A stretch of DNA of 64,000 bases from an uncultured Eubacteriales bacterium (GCA_900546915.1 UREY01000001.1:83314-147313), one strand, 5' to 3'; shown: positions 55,194 to 64,000, counted from the stretch's first letter. A program made the numbers and translations. Notes: generated by a model not told the origin, from the letters alone.

Positions 55194-56964
55194 AAAAACG
55201 TACAGCATACCGGGCATCTTTTGGGAAATCATCCAGGTAAATCCACTCCGGTTTGTTCTGCAGTATGTGATGTCTATCACAAGCTCTGTGCTGCTCGGTC
55301 TTTTCGTCGCACAGCTGCAAAATGTTTTTAACCATGCGGCCGTCATGGTTGGAACACCATCGGCTGTAAATATGCGCACGCTGCTTGGGTCTCTGCTGGT
55401 TCTGTTTCTGTATAAATATGGCTCGGAAGGATTGGAAATCCTCAACGGTTACATCGGAAATCTATATTACAACAGGTGCGCCGCACATTTTATTTATCTG
55501 TACAACCAGAAGTTTGGCAAAGTGAGCGCGATCACGTTTGAGGATGAAGACAAGCTAAATCTTTACCGGAATGCGCTGGAGGGCGCGGTTGCAGGCAGAG
55601 GTATGCTGCATGTGATTATGGATATGTTCACCATGTACATCCCATATTTTGTGACCATTTCCATTTATCTGGCAAAACAGGACCCCGGGTTGCTTGCGAT
55701 CTTTGCCTTCATTGCAGGGCCTGTCCTCATCACAAATCAGATGAAAAAACGAATCCATACGCAGCTGCACAATCGCGCAGTGGGGCCGCAGCGCAGAAAG
55801 GAAGAATATGCCAAGTATCTTTCCGATGCTTCCTACTTAAAAGAGGTCCGGGTAAACCGCTTGTTCCCGTATTTTTATGAAAAGTACCGGAAAGCGAGGC
55901 AGGAGTATAACCGGTTTTACATTTCGTCCAACCGAAAACAGCTTGTGCTGGATCTGATCACGAAGGTGATCACACTGGCAGGTTTTCTGGCAGTGATCGG
56001 CCTTCTGATGCAGCGGCTTACGACCGGTGTGATCGGCATTGGTGCATTTGGCGCTATTTTCTATTCCTTGGATGACGTATATAGCCTGATGGATGAAGCG
56101 CTTGTATCCAGAATTGCGGAGTACCATGAGAAGCTTCCCTTGCTGCATGCGTTCATCAATATGATGAACAGCCAATCGATTGAGGCAGAAGAAAGTACTG
56201 CAGAAGGAGCGTTGTCCACGGTGTCTTTACAGAATGTCTCCTTCACCTACCCAAACGCACAGCAAGCGGCGCTTCAAGATATCAGCTTTACCATTCACAA
56301 AAACGACAAAATTGCAATTGTGGGATACAACGGCAGTGGCAAAAGTACACTGGCGAAAATTCTGCTCGGCCTGTATCAGCCGACAGAGGGCTCCCTTGTT
56401 ATGAATGGAAATCCTGTCAACAAATTAGATCACAAAATCGCCAGCGTGATGTTTCAAAACTTCAACAGGTACAAGGAAACCATTTTTAATAACGTTCGAA
56501 TCAGCGAACAAGAAAGGCGTTCGGACATCTCCCAGGAAAAAGACCGGGCAGAAGAGATGCTGAAAAAGGTCTCTCTGGACCTTGCAGAACAGGGAGAACC
56601 GGACAGAATTCTGGATGTCCTGTGTGCACGGGAATTCGGTGGGACTGATTTGTCCGGCGGACAATGGCAGAAACTTGCCGCGGCCAGAATGCTATACCGG
56701 GATCGCGATTTTGTGATACTGGACGAACCGACTTCCCAAATCGATCCGGTTTCGGAATACCAGCTGTTTGATTTGTTTGAGAGAGAAATACGGGATAAAA
56801 CAGCAATTATCATCACGCACACTATGGCCTCCATTGGCTTCTGCAACAGAATGATTGTCCTGCAGGACGGAAAAATCCAAGCCATGGGGGATCACGAAAC
56901 GCTGATGAGAACTTCGCCGCTTTACTATCAGCTGTATCATTCCGTTGAAACGTGTTACGAATGA
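55177..56964 (+). CDS. ABC exporter half-transporter (second of pair)
   Basis: 595 residues with the same layout: membrane part to about 330, then VGYNGSGKSTLAKILLGL, VMFQNFNRYKETIFNN, GTDLSGGQWQKL, FVILDEPTSQID and THTMA. The ATG at 55177 follows AAAGGAG; a TTG at 55153 is in frame but poorly placed. Intact motifs in both partners mean both ATP sites may be active. A terminator follows. Confidence 0.93.
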   Translation: MKRRCEKTYSIPGIFWEIIQVNPLRFVLQYVMSITSSVLLGLFVAQLQNVFNHAAVMVGTPSAVNMRTLLGSLLVLFLYKYGSEGLEILNGYIGNLYYNRCAAHFIYLYNQKFGKVSAITFEDEDKLNLYRNALEGAVAGRGMLHVIMDMFTMYIPYFVTISIYLAKQDPGLLAIFAFIAGPVLITNQMKKRIHTQLHNRAVGPQRRKEEYAKYLSDASYLKEVRVNRLFPYFYEKYRKARQEYNRFYISSNRKQLVLDLITKVITLAGFLAVIGLLMQRLTTGVIGIGAFGAIFYSLDDVYSLMDEALVSRIAEYHEKLPLLHAFINMMNSQSIEAEESTAEGALSTVSLQNVSFTYPNAQQAALQDISFTIHKNDKIAIVGYNGSGKSTLAKILLGLYQPTEGSLVMNGNPVNKLDHKIASVMFQNFNRYKETIFNNVRISEQERRSDISQEKDRAEEMLKKVSLDLAEQGEPDRILDVLCAREFGGTDLSGGQWQKLAAARMLYRDRDFVILDEPTSQIDPVSEYQLFDLFEREIRDKTAIIITHTMASIGFCNRMIVLQDGKIQAMGDHETLMRTSPLYYQLYHSVETCYE

Positions 56965-57019
56965 GGCGCAGGGTGCCATGGCAACGGCAGCTTCCAGGAG
57001 GAGGGATTCAGGCAAAAAC

Positions 57020-57052
57020 AGGAGTGGCGTTTGCGTTGCGCCACTCCTTTCC
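57020..57052 (+). terminator. Terminator after the ABC exporter pair
   Basis: AGGAGTGGCG (57020-57029) pairs with CGCCACTCCT (57039-57048), followed by TTCC. It also separates the convergent RACo-like gene. Confidence 0.75.
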
Positions 57053-57126
57053 GATTCCATATCTGATTTGTGTGAACCAGGTTGTGCTGCGATATGGTTT
57101 ACACAGAGGTGCTCTTCGGATGTGTC

Positions 57127-58641
57127 TTATAGCAACCCCCTGGCCATCAATTTTCGCCGTACGGAAGGATAGCGCGACAAGTCCGTGTGAGGAATGGCGC
57201 CGGCTGCGGCCATGCGGTCGATGAAATCGGCCACTTCGCCGAACTGCACGTATTCCATGGTATTTAAGATCCGGTCCGCTTCCTCCAAGGAATGCCGATC
57301 ACACAAAAGCCGGTGTGCTCCTTCCAAGGAGGTATTCCCGGCGCTGATGATTCGGTCCCGGGGCAAGTCCGGGTACAAACCGACCGTAACGGCAGACTCC
57401 GGATCCAGAAATGTACCGAACGCTCCGGCCACGTAAAATTTGTGCACCTGGTCCAGAGATACGCCCAACGCATCCAGCATGTATTCCACCATCGTGTTGG
57501 CTGCAGCTTTGGTCCGGAGGAATGCATCGATGTCGCTCTGATAGAAATAGAGTCCCGGCGCGTAGCAGACGGCCCACTCCCCTTCCCGCTGCTCTAAGCC
57601 GCCGGATTCCGGGATGAATTTTCCACGCAAGTCAATCTTGCCGTTTAAATACAGCTGGGCAATCAGATCCACAATTCCGCTGCCGCACACTCCTTTGGGA
57701 GCGCCGCCGCCAATGACCGTCAGGTAAAATTTTTCCCCTTCCATGCGCACATAGCTGACGGCGCCTTCCACGGCGCGCATGCCCGTCTTGACCACGCCGC
57801 CTTCCAAAGCGGGACCGGCCGCACCGGCTCCGGCCATTAAAAATTCCCGATTTCCAACTACCAATTCGCCGTTGGTGCCGATATCCAAAAAGACGCATAT
57901 TTCCGATTCCCGGATCAGGCCGGTGGCGATTAAGCCGCTGATGATATCGCCGCCCAAATAGTTCGCCCGGCAGGGATAGCAGTACAAGTAACCGTCCAGC
58001 GGAATTCCCGCATCTCGGGCCGGATACGGATCAAAACGCATGGCGCACGGCGCATAGGGCGCGGCAAAGACGCCGAAGGCATCCAGCCCAAATAAAAAGT
58101 GCATCATGGTCGTATTCCCCGCCACCGTCATCGCGCCGCAGGATTTCACAGGATAGCCGGTTTGCTCCTCCAATTGCCCCAAGGCCTCTCGAAACGTGTC
58201 CAGCGTCGCCTGACGAAGCGCCTCTAAGGTCTGAGGAGAATCTTTGCTGGAAAAGACCCGGGTCAGGATATCCTCCCCGAAATCAATCTGCTTGTTGTAT
58301 GCGCTGACCTGCCCCATGGTCCGGCCGCTGGAGAGGTCTACCAAACGCATGCATATGGTGGTACTGCCCAAGTCCACACAGATGCCGTAATTCTTCCCGG
58401 ATGTGTCGCCGGGCTCTAAATTCACCGCTTCCCAGCCGGAACCGGTCCAAGACAAAGTCACAGTTATTTGCCAGCCGCCCTCCCGGCAGGCCGAATGCAG
58501 CTGCCGCATCACAGGCAACGCCATTCGGATCCGGCCGAAATCCTCGGGGAGCGCATCCAGAAGACGCTGCTTTTCATCCCGAGGATCTTCCTCGCTGGGA
58601 GCGGCAAGCTGCAGGAAACACTTTTGACATAGAGGCTCCAT
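57127..58641 (-). CDS. RACo-like ASKHA protein (DUF4445) without ferredoxin domain
   Basis: 504 residues. The ATPase core has VDLGSTTICMRLVDL, DFGEDILTRV, AVAGNTTMMHFLFGLD, FLDIGTNGELVVG and KGVCGSGIVDLIAQLYL. This matches RamA/RACo reductive activators of corrinoid proteins. Those enzymes normally begin with a [2Fe-2S] ferredoxin domain; here only a CQKC pair remains at the N-terminus, so electron delivery must come from elsewhere or the role differs. No corrinoid protein or methyltransferase gene is nearby. The ATG at 58641 is preferred (AGGAGG ten bases away); 58647 is too close. Confidence 0.85.
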   Translation of the reverse strand: MEPLCQKCFLQLAAPSEEDPRDEKQRLLDALPEDFGRIRMALPVMRQLHSACREGGWQITVTLSWTGSGWEAVNLEPGDTSGKNYGICVDLGSTTICMRLVDLSSGRTMGQVSAYNKQIDFGEDILTRVFSSKDSPQTLEALRQATLDTFREALGQLEEQTGYPVKSCGAMTVAGNTTMMHFLFGLDAFGVFAAPYAPCAMRFDPYPARDAGIPLDGYLYCYPCRANYLGGDIISGLIATGLIRESEICVFLDIGTNGELVVGNREFLMAGAGAAGPALEGGVVKTGMRAVEGAVSYVRMEGEKFYLTVIGGGAPKGVCGSGIVDLIAQLYLNGKIDLRGKFIPESGGLEQREGEWAVCYAPGLYFYQSDIDAFLRTKAAANTMVEYMLDALGVSLDQVHKFYVAGAFGTFLDPESAVTVGLYPDLPRDRIISAGNTSLEGAHRLLCDRHSLEEADRILNTMEYVQFGEVADFIDRMAAAGAIPHTDLSRYPSVRRKLMARGLL

Positions 58642-58643
58642 GA

Positions 58644-59480
58644 TCATTCCTCCTGGGGTTCCGGTTCATCCTCCATCATCTGGGGGATAAATTGCTTGGC
58701 CAATTTTCCCTTTCCCTGGGACTTGACATAGAAGAAGCCGATAATGGAGAAAACCACTGCGCCAATGAAATTGACCAGCAGATCACTCATGGTATCAATC
58801 AGACCGATATCCAAATAACCGCCCACGCCCAACGCCGTCTGGGTCCCGTCGGAATGGACCAGGATGACGTCTGCAATATCCCGAATATGAACCGGAATAT
58901 TTCTTCCTTCCGGATGCAAGGTCACAGAGTGGATGGCTTGCAGCACAGTGTCTTTCTGCATATCTTTTGCCATAAAGGTGTCGACGCCCCACTCGAAGAA
59001 CTCCCACAGAACGCCGATGGTCATGGAAAAGCAAAAGGCCGTCACTGCCATATAAAACGGGGACAGCTCCAGCATGACTCGCTTGTTTCGGTTTAGGATA
59101 TTGACCAGAGAAAATCCCACTGCTGCAAATAAAAAGCCGTTTAACGTATGAAGAATGTCGTCCCAAAAGGGGATGATCACATAATACTCCTGAATTTCCC
59201 CTAAAATCTCGGCAGCATAGATAAACAAAAGAATGATGATTTCCAGAGTATCCGGCAGATCGATATGCAGCCGCCGTTCAATCAGAGACGGAAGAGAAAA
59301 TAAAAGCAACGCAAGGATACACGTGTACACATTTTCAAAATTGCCGTTGAACATCTGCGCTACCAGCATCACAATCACAGAGAGACGAAGCAAGACGTAC
59401 ACCGTTACCACAAGCTTCTTATTCTGTACGCGGCGGTATTCAATGTTAAACCAATCCTTTGATTTTCTCTGCCGTTTCAC
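58644..59480 (-). CDS. Multi-pass membrane protein of unknown function
   Basis: 278 residues, about six membrane helices. Conserved-looking polar motifs inside or near helices (PFWDDILHTLNGFLFAAVGFSLV, IGVLWEFFEWGVDTFMAKD, GLIDTMSDLLVNFIGAVVF) suggest a DUF2238-like family, which has no known function. The stop is immediately before the RACo-like start, so the two are coupled. Confidence 0.75.
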   Translation of the reverse strand: MKRQRKSKDWFNIEYRRVQNKKLVVTVYVLLRLSVIVMLVAQMFNGNFENVYTCILALLLFSLPSLIERRLHIDLPDTLEIIILLFIYAAEILGEIQEYYVIIPFWDDILHTLNGFLFAAVGFSLVNILNRNKRVMLELSPFYMAVTAFCFSMTIGVLWEFFEWGVDTFMAKDMQKDTVLQAIHSVTLHPEGRNIPVHIRDIADVILVHSDGTQTALGVGGYLDIGLIDTMSDLLVNFIGAVVFSIIGFFYVKSQGKGKLAKQFIPQMMEDEPEPQEE

Positions 59481-59519
59481 AAATACACCTCCTGAAAGCG
59501 GCTTGCAGGCGCCGCTTGG

Positions 59520-59864
59520 TTAAAAACCAAATTGGTTCAAAAGCCGAATCAAAAACGGAAGAACCAGGGTCACAACGGAAATGAGCCAGGGATAAAATAC
59601 CTTCCTGGAAACCGCCATAAAAATCAGAGCAACTCCCGTCACCAGCAGCGGACCGTATACCGCCTGCTGCTTGCTGACCAACATGGAAAAGGTCCCCTCT
59701 TCCGATAAGAGGAGTCCCACTTGCTCCGGCAGCACCGCAGCGTTTTGCCTCGCTAATATAATGGCGATCACAATGACTGGAATGGCCAGAAAAACCTTCC
59801 GAAAACAAAACACAAACTGCCATGCAGAACGTAAAAAATCGCCCACCGAGCGCATCACCTTCAT
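59520..59864 (-). CDS. Small membrane protein of unknown function
   Basis: 114 residues with three hydrophobic segments (FLAIPVIVIAIILA, YGPLLVTGVALIFMAV, WLISVVTLVLPFLI). Start ATG after GGGAGGGG. It precedes the 278-residue membrane protein by 39 bases in the same direction. No family recognised. Confidence 0.7.
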   Translation of the reverse strand: MKVMRSVGDFLRSAWQFVFCFRKVFLAIPVIVIAIILARQNAAVLPEQVGLLLSEEGTFSMLVSKQQAVYGPLLVTGVALIFMAVSRKVFYPWLISVVTLVLPFLIRLLNQFGF

Positions 59865-59901
59865 GGACAGCCCCTCCCAATCTACAGGATTTCACTAGGC
59901 T

Positions 59902-59930
59902 ATGATACCACATTCCGACACAAAGTGCAA
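59902..59930 (-). promoter_or_regulatory. Promoter of the membrane-protein/RACo operon
   Basis: On the minus strand TTGCAC (59925-59930) and TATCAT (59902-59907) are separated by 17 bases. Confidence 0.6.
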
Positions 59931-60135
59931 CCGCCTTTCCCTTTTCAGACAGACAAATAGAACGTAACCGTTTCATGAGAGGACCATCCGCCTGCACGAC
60001 AGTGCAGAGAGTCGTTGCTCCGGTCCTACAAAGGATTGATGTGGGGTACAGGCTTTTCAGCCGTCCCCAGAAAAGGAGTCCCCTATTTTCCGCTGTTTGC
60101 TTTGCAAAAGACCGGACCCTGCAAACCTTCTCCAT

Positions 60136-60164
60136 TTGACGGGAAGAGAAAAATGTGATATGAT
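60136..60164 (+). promoter_or_regulatory. Promoter of the carboxypeptidase gene
   Basis: TTGACG (60136-60141) and TATGAT (60159-60164), spacer 17, about 35 bases before the ATG. Confidence 0.7.
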
Positions 60165-60198
60165 TCATAAAAACGCAGCAATTAGAAAGGAGATTTTT

Positions 60199-61707
60199 AT
60201 GAAATATCACAGTATTTCCTCTGCGCTGGAGGCTTTGCGGACATTGGAGCAGAAGCTGGCAGCCTATCAACACGCAGTGGGCGTTCTGTACCTGGATGCC
60301 ACCACCGCTGCGCCCAAGGACACGGCCCGGGGCAGGGGGCGGACGATGGCCGTCCTGAGCGAGGTAATATATGGTCTGCAGGCCAACCCGGAAAACGCCG
60401 CGCTTCTATCGGATCTGGAAGAGCACATCCAGGATTTGGACCCCATTGCCCGCCGGGAGGTCGCGCTCTTCCGGAAATCCTACAGCCAAATATCCCGAAT
60501 TCCCCCAGAGGAATATGTGGCGTACGACGTGTTGATCAACGACGCCCAGTCCGTCTGGGAAAAGGCAAAAAATGAAAACGATTTCCAGGCCTTTGCGCCT
60601 TATTTGGAAAAAATCGTCGCTTATAATCAAAAATTTGCCGGATATTACAATCCGGACCTGGCGCCCTATGATGCCCTGCTCAACGAATATGAGGAAGGAC
60701 TCACCATGGAAACCCTGGACCGTTTTTTTGCACAGTTGCAAAAAACCCTGGTGCCCCTCATTGCCAAGGTGACTGCAGCAGAACCCATGGACTGTGCATT
60801 TTTGCATCGCAGTTATCCCGTGGAACAGCAGCGGCAATTGTCGGATTACATCATGGCCGTCCTGGGCATCGACCGGAGCCATTGCGGAATCGCAGAATCG
60901 GAGCACCCGTACACCACCAATTTCAACAACCAGGATGTCCGGATCACCACCCATTATTATGAGAGGAACGTCGCCTCTTCCCTGTTCTCTGTGATTCACG
61001 AGGGTGGTCATGCCATTTATGAGTTGGGCTGCGACGACCGGTACAACAACACGTTCCTGGCAGGCGGCGTATCCATGGCCATTCACGAGAGTCAGAGCCG
61101 CTTTTTTGAGAACATCATCGGCCGCTCTCTTCCGTTCCTCACTTACATTTTCCCAAAGTTGACCCAGCTATTCCCCCAGCAGCTGCAGGGAGTGGACGCT
61201 TCCATGTTCTGGCGCGGGGTCAATCAGGCGCGTCCATCGCTCATCCGGACGGAGGCGGATGAGTTGACCTACTGTATGCATATTATGGTCCGGTACGAGT
61301 TGGAGAAGCAGCTTATTGCCGGCAAGCTGGCGGTTCGGGATCTGCCGGAAGCCTGGAACCGGCTGTACAAGCAGTACTTAGGCATCGAGGTTCCCGACGA
61401 CCGGCAGGGCTGCCTGCAAGACTCCCATTGGTCCGGCGGCAGCATCGGTTACTTCCCATCCTACGCCCTGGGCAGCGCATACGGTCCGCAAATGCTCGCC
61501 GCCATGGAGTCGGAAACCGGCGATATCTGGGCCGGCGTCGCCAAGGGAGACCTGACAAAGGTCAAAGCTTGGCTCCACGAGCACATTCACCGTCACGCAG
61601 GGCTCTACCAGCCCACCACCCTGTTTGAGATGGCCTGTGGAAAATTCAATCCCCAATACTATACGGACTACCTGACAGAAAAATACACAAATCTCTATCA
61701 TCTGTAA
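60199..61707 (+). CDS. Metallocarboxypeptidase, M32 (Taq) family
   Basis: 502 residues, cytoplasmic. Zinc motif HEGGH at 267-271 with the later HESQSRFFEN glutamate, and the M32-type segments YLDATTAAPK, TTNFNNQDVRITTHYYERN, ADELTYCMHIMVRYELE and DSHWSGGSIGYFPSYALGS. It removes C-terminal residues from peptides. The start follows AAAGGAGATTTTT; the frame extends 34 residues upstream without an SD. Confidence 0.95.
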   Translation: MKYHSISSALEALRTLEQKLAAYQHAVGVLYLDATTAAPKDTARGRGRTMAVLSEVIYGLQANPENAALLSDLEEHIQDLDPIARREVALFRKSYSQISRIPPEEYVAYDVLINDAQSVWEKAKNENDFQAFAPYLEKIVAYNQKFAGYYNPDLAPYDALLNEYEEGLTMETLDRFFAQLQKTLVPLIAKVTAAEPMDCAFLHRSYPVEQQRQLSDYIMAVLGIDRSHCGIAESEHPYTTNFNNQDVRITTHYYERNVASSLFSVIHEGGHAIYELGCDDRYNNTFLAGGVSMAIHESQSRFFENIIGRSLPFLTYIFPKLTQLFPQQLQGVDASMFWRGVNQARPSLIRTEADELTYCMHIMVRYELEKQLIAGKLAVRDLPEAWNRLYKQYLGIEVPDDRQGCLQDSHWSGGSIGYFPSYALGSAYGPQMLAAMESETGDIWAGVAKGDLTKVKAWLHEHIHRHAGLYQPTTLFEMACGKFNPQYYTDYLTEKYTNLYHL

Positions 61708-61766
61708 TCCGGAAAATTTCGACCGAGCTCTGTACGTTTCAAATGAACCCTTTATGAAATTTTTTC

Positions 61767-61811
61767 AAAGCGCCCTCAAACACCGGCTGTGCCGGATTTG
61801 AGGGCGCTTTT
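61767..61811. terminator. Bidirectional terminator between the carboxypeptidase gene and spoIVA
   Basis: A 14-bp stem (61767-61780 with 61797-61810) with CCGG pairing in the loop, flanked by A and T runs. Confidence 0.9.
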
Positions 61812-61817
61812 GCCATT

Positions 61818-63293
61818 TTAAAAGATGATGCAGATCATGCCTGTGGCCCCTTCGTTGATGACACGGGCCAAAGACCCTCGGAACTTCACCCGGACATCGT
61901 CCGGCATCCGGCGAAGCTTGGTGGTGAGGCCGTCGTTGACCATCTCATAAACCGACTTGCCGAAAATGTTGCTCTCCCACAGCTGGTCCGGCGCGCTTTG
62001 ATACTGCTCGGACAGGCTGTTCACCAGGTCCTGGGACTGCTTCTCATCGCCTACCATGGGGCTGATCTCTGTGTCCAGGTCTACCCGCAGCATGTGGATG
62101 GAGGGAGCGCCCGCTTTCAGCTTCACGCCGTAAGCGCTGCCCTTGCGCACGATTTCCGGCGCCTCCAGCTTCATCTCTCCCCGGGTGGGCATCACGACGC
62201 CGTAGCCGGTGGCGTTGGCCTCCTCCAGGGCCGAGGCAATTTTGTCGTAGGAGCGCTTCACCTGGGACAGCTCCGTGAGCAGCTCCATAAGCTCCCCTTC
62301 GCCTGTAATGGCAAAGCCGGTCTTACCGCTGAGGATATCGTAATACAGGCTCTCCGGGAATTGGAGCTCGCAGGAGACCATCCCGCTGCCCAGGTCAATC
62401 TCCCGCAGACGGCATCCGGCCACGTTCTCCACCTGGGCGAGGGTTCCCAACACCGTCTCGGCCTGGCACATCTCCGAAATCTCTCCCGCTCGGGCGGCCA
62501 GGGCGTCATACAGGGCCGCTTTCACCGGATGGTCGTATTCCAGGGCGTCCATCCACCGGGGCAAATACACCCGCAGCTCCTGCATAGGGAAGGCGTACAG
62601 CAGGTCCCGCAGAAGCTCGGCAATCTCCTGGGCGCTCATGGTTTGGCAGTCGGCGCACAGCGCCTTGACCTGATACGCCTCCTGAATCCGGCTGCACAGC
62701 TCCCGGGCAGCCTCGCTCCGGGGTTCCCGGCTGTTGACCACCACCACAAAGGGCTTCCCGGTGGCCTTCATGTCGGTAATGGCCCGGGTTTCCGCCTCGA
62801 CGTAATCTCCCCGGGGAATGTCGGTGACGGTCCCGTCTGTGGTGACTACCAGGCCAATGGAGCAGTGGTCCTCCATCACCTTCTTCGTGCCCAGCTCCGC
62901 CGCCTCGGTCATGGGAATCTCGTGGTCGTACCAGGGCGTCGTCACCATGCGGGGCGCGCCGTCCTCTGTGGCGCCCACCGCGCCGGCGACCATATAGCCC
63001 ACAGAGTCGATCATCCGGACCCGAAGCTTCGACGTCCCGTCGGGGGAGATCTCCACCGCCTCCTCCGGGACGAATTTGGGCTCCGAGGTCATAATGGTCT
63101 TGCCGGAGCCGCTCTGGGGAAGCTCATCCCGGGCGCGCTCTTTGCGGTAGGGATCGGAAATGTTGGGAATCACCAGCTCCTCCATCACCCGTTTGATGAG
63201 GGTGGATTTTCCCGTGCGAACCGGCCCCACGACCCCCACATAAATGTCTCCGCCGGTCCTGGCTGCAATCTCCTGGTAAATGGATTTTTCCAT
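61818..63293 (-). CDS. spoIVA: Stage IV sporulation protein A (spore coat ATPase)
   Basis: 491 residues. The morphogenetic ATPase that forms the basement layer of the spore coat in the mother cell. GVVGPVRTGKSTLIKR is the Walker A, with MIDSVGYMVAGA, PWYDHEIPMTEAAELGTKKVM and VVTTDGTVTDIPR typical of the family. The ATG at 63293 fits the family start (MEKSIYQEIAARTGGD); an ATG at 63299, two codons earlier, is nearer to AAGGAGG. The GC content is visibly higher than in most of the window. Very likely sigma-E controlled. Confidence 0.96.
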   Translation of the reverse strand: MEKSIYQEIAARTGGDIYVGVVGPVRTGKSTLIKRVMEELVIPNISDPYRKERARDELPQSGSGKTIMTSEPKFVPEEAVEISPDGTSKLRVRMIDSVGYMVAGAVGATEDGAPRMVTTPWYDHEIPMTEAAELGTKKVMEDHCSIGLVVTTDGTVTDIPRGDYVEAETRAITDMKATGKPFVVVVNSREPRSEAARELCSRIQEAYQVKALCADCQTMSAQEIAELLRDLLYAFPMQELRVYLPRWMDALEYDHPVKAALYDALAARAGEISEMCQAETVLGTLAQVENVAGCRLREIDLGSGMVSCELQFPESLYYDILSGKTGFAITGEGELMELLTELSQVKRSYDKIASALEEANATGYGVVMPTRGEMKLEAPEIVRKGSAYGVKLKAGAPSIHMLRVDLDTEISPMVGDEKQSQDLVNSLSEQYQSAPDQLWESNIFGKSVYEMVNDGLTTKLRRMPDDVRVKFRGSLARVINEGATGMICIIF

Positions 63294-63463
63294 CGCCATC
63301 CTGCCTCCTTCAGTCTCGGCAGGAGGACGCTCCTGCCATGGTGTACTACAGGGTATGTCCGGCAGAGGACGGATAGAACCGGACCCCAAGAGCCTCCTTC
63401 CGGCGGACCGCCCCGCCTGAAACCCAGGCGCAAAACCCGGCTGCGCATCGCGTCCGCCTTTTC

Positions 63464-63492
63464 TTGACAATTTATCTCCATTTGGTTACAAT
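63464..63492 (+). promoter_or_regulatory. Strong promoter of the LRR gene
   Basis: Consensus TTGACA (63464-63469) and TACAAT (63487-63492) with a 17-base spacer. Confidence 0.75.
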
Positions 63493-63529
63493 AAAAAGGA
63501 AATCGTCAGATCAAAGGGAGATGGGTTGT

Positions 63530-64000
63530 ATGGGAAAACACGTCGCCGGTGAGCAAGAAGTCGCTGCGCTATTTCGCCTGCTGAACCGCATATCCGACGG
63601 CTATGAGCCAACCGGGCCGGAATGGGCGGCGCTGAATGAGGTGGAGGGAATTGCATTTTCCTTCAGGGAAACTAGAAAAAACTTCTCACTACGAGGCGTG
63701 GATAAGTTGGCAAACCTGCGGCGCCTCGCGTTGTTCGGTGCTGACATCAATAATTTCGTTGGCATTTCACTGCCCCAGTCCCTGCAAGCCTTGAACCTGA
63801 GCGGTACAAACATCAGCAGCTTGGAGGGCATCTCCCTGCCCCAGTCCCTCCAATCCTTGGACCTAAGTCACACAAAAATCAGCAGCTTGGAGGGCATCTC
63901 TCGGCTCCAGTCTCTCCAATCCTTGGGCCTGCGTTACACAAACATCAGCAGCTTGGAGGACATCTCTCTGCCCCAGTCCCTCCAATCTTTGGACCTGAGT
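63530..64000 (+). CDS. Leucine-rich-repeat protein, N-terminal part (runs off window)
   Basis: A frame open from the ATG at 63530 (AAAGGGAG nine bases upstream) to the end of the window, 157 codons. About 55 residues of charged N-terminus are followed by leucine-rich repeats: from residue 79 the unit ISLPQSLQ.L.LS.T.ISSLEG repeats every 22 residues. No signal peptide is seen, so a cytoplasmic protein is likely unless the missing part directs it. The full length and C-terminal domain are unknown. Confidence 0.75.
   Translation, partial: MGKHVAGEQEVAALFRLLNRISDGYEPTGPEWAALNEVEGIAFSFRETRKNFSLRGVDKLANLRRLALFGADINNFVGISLPQSLQALNLSGTNISSLEGISLPQSLQSLDLSHTKISSLEGISRLQSLQSLGLRYTNISSLEDISLPQSLQSLDLS
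63764..64000 (+). repeat. 66-bp tandem repeats in the LRR gene
   Basis: Units begin at 63764, 63830, 63896 and 63962 (three full, one cut by the window). They are highly similar at the DNA level, including synonymous positions, which suggests recent duplication and possible copy-number variation. Confidence 0.8.

Larger units (their letters stand above)
59865..60198. other. Divergent intergenic region
   Basis: No gene seen in 334 bases. It contains the two promoters listed separately (59902-59930 minus and 60136-60164 plus). The middle part shows nothing I can name. Confidence 0.65.

Noticed and set aside
61998..63467. A 489-codon open frame antisense to spoIVA
   Set aside because: The minus-strand spoIVA protein is unmistakable and the antisense frame has no known motif or SD; it is a by-product of GC-rich codon use.

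Overview
The window reads as a chromosomal stretch from a spore-forming, Gram-positive Bacillota, most likely a gut Clostridia of the Oscillospirales/Oscillospiraceae type. The reasons are the sporulation genes (spoIVA, yqfC, yqfD, ylbJ, yunB), the Firmicutes order yqfC-yqfD-phoH-ybeY-era-yqzL-recO, a SAM-I riboswitch before metK, strong Shine-Dalgarno sites, frequent TTG starts, and a moderately GC-rich sequence. I saw no rRNA, tRNA or CRISPR array. Family assignments come from motifs I can read, not from searches.

Layout. 1-7100 (+): the 3' end of pfkA, then an F-type ATP synthase operon in the order a, c, b, alpha, gamma, beta, epsilon. It has no gene for the delta subunit, and its c subunit is made with a signal peptide. 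7100-10345: a large lipoprotein with a HExxH motif (-), a small protein plus lipoprotein pair (+) behind a direct-repeat operator, and a short transcription unit that may encode a 34-residue hydrophobic peptide. 10500-16200 (+): a shikimate operon aroB-aroA-aroC-pheA-like-aroE/aroK fusion; the pheA-like protein has lost much of its prephenate dehydratase domain. 16600-24200: a cysteine-rich protein (+), then a minus-strand operon (membrane protein, recD2, comFC, mreB-like, a glycosyltransferase-CsaB fusion) with an attenuator-like leader. 24400-29200 (+): tagA/wecG-like, tmk, DJ-1/PfpI, mltG, U32 peptidase. 29500-34820: a rhomboid-like pseudoprotease (-), riboswitch-controlled metK (+), and a MATE exporter whose last codons were separated by an IS256-family insertion with a 9-bp target duplication.

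34900-51800 (-): housekeeping and DNA-repair genes: pcrA-yunB-ligA; a coiled-coil protein, coaD, rsmD, uvrC; a Crh-like HPr paralogue; mutS2; recO, yqzL, era, a GNAT, ybeY, phoH, yqfD, yqfC. 51900-57050 (+): ylbJ, a small cysteine protein, and two half-ABC exporters behind a terminator/leader-peptide arrangement. 57100-59900 (-): a RACo-like ASKHA protein and two membrane proteins. 60200-61700 (+): an M32 carboxypeptidase. 61800-63300 (-): spoIVA. The right edge holds the start of a leucine-rich-repeat gene with 66-bp tandem repeats.

Most of the window is ordinary core genome. The parts most worth a second look are the delta-less ATP synthase with its secreted-type c subunit, the truncated PheA-like protein, the 34-residue peptide unit, the zincin lipoprotein, the leader before the ABC exporters, the attenuator before the recD2 operon and the IS256 insertion scar.
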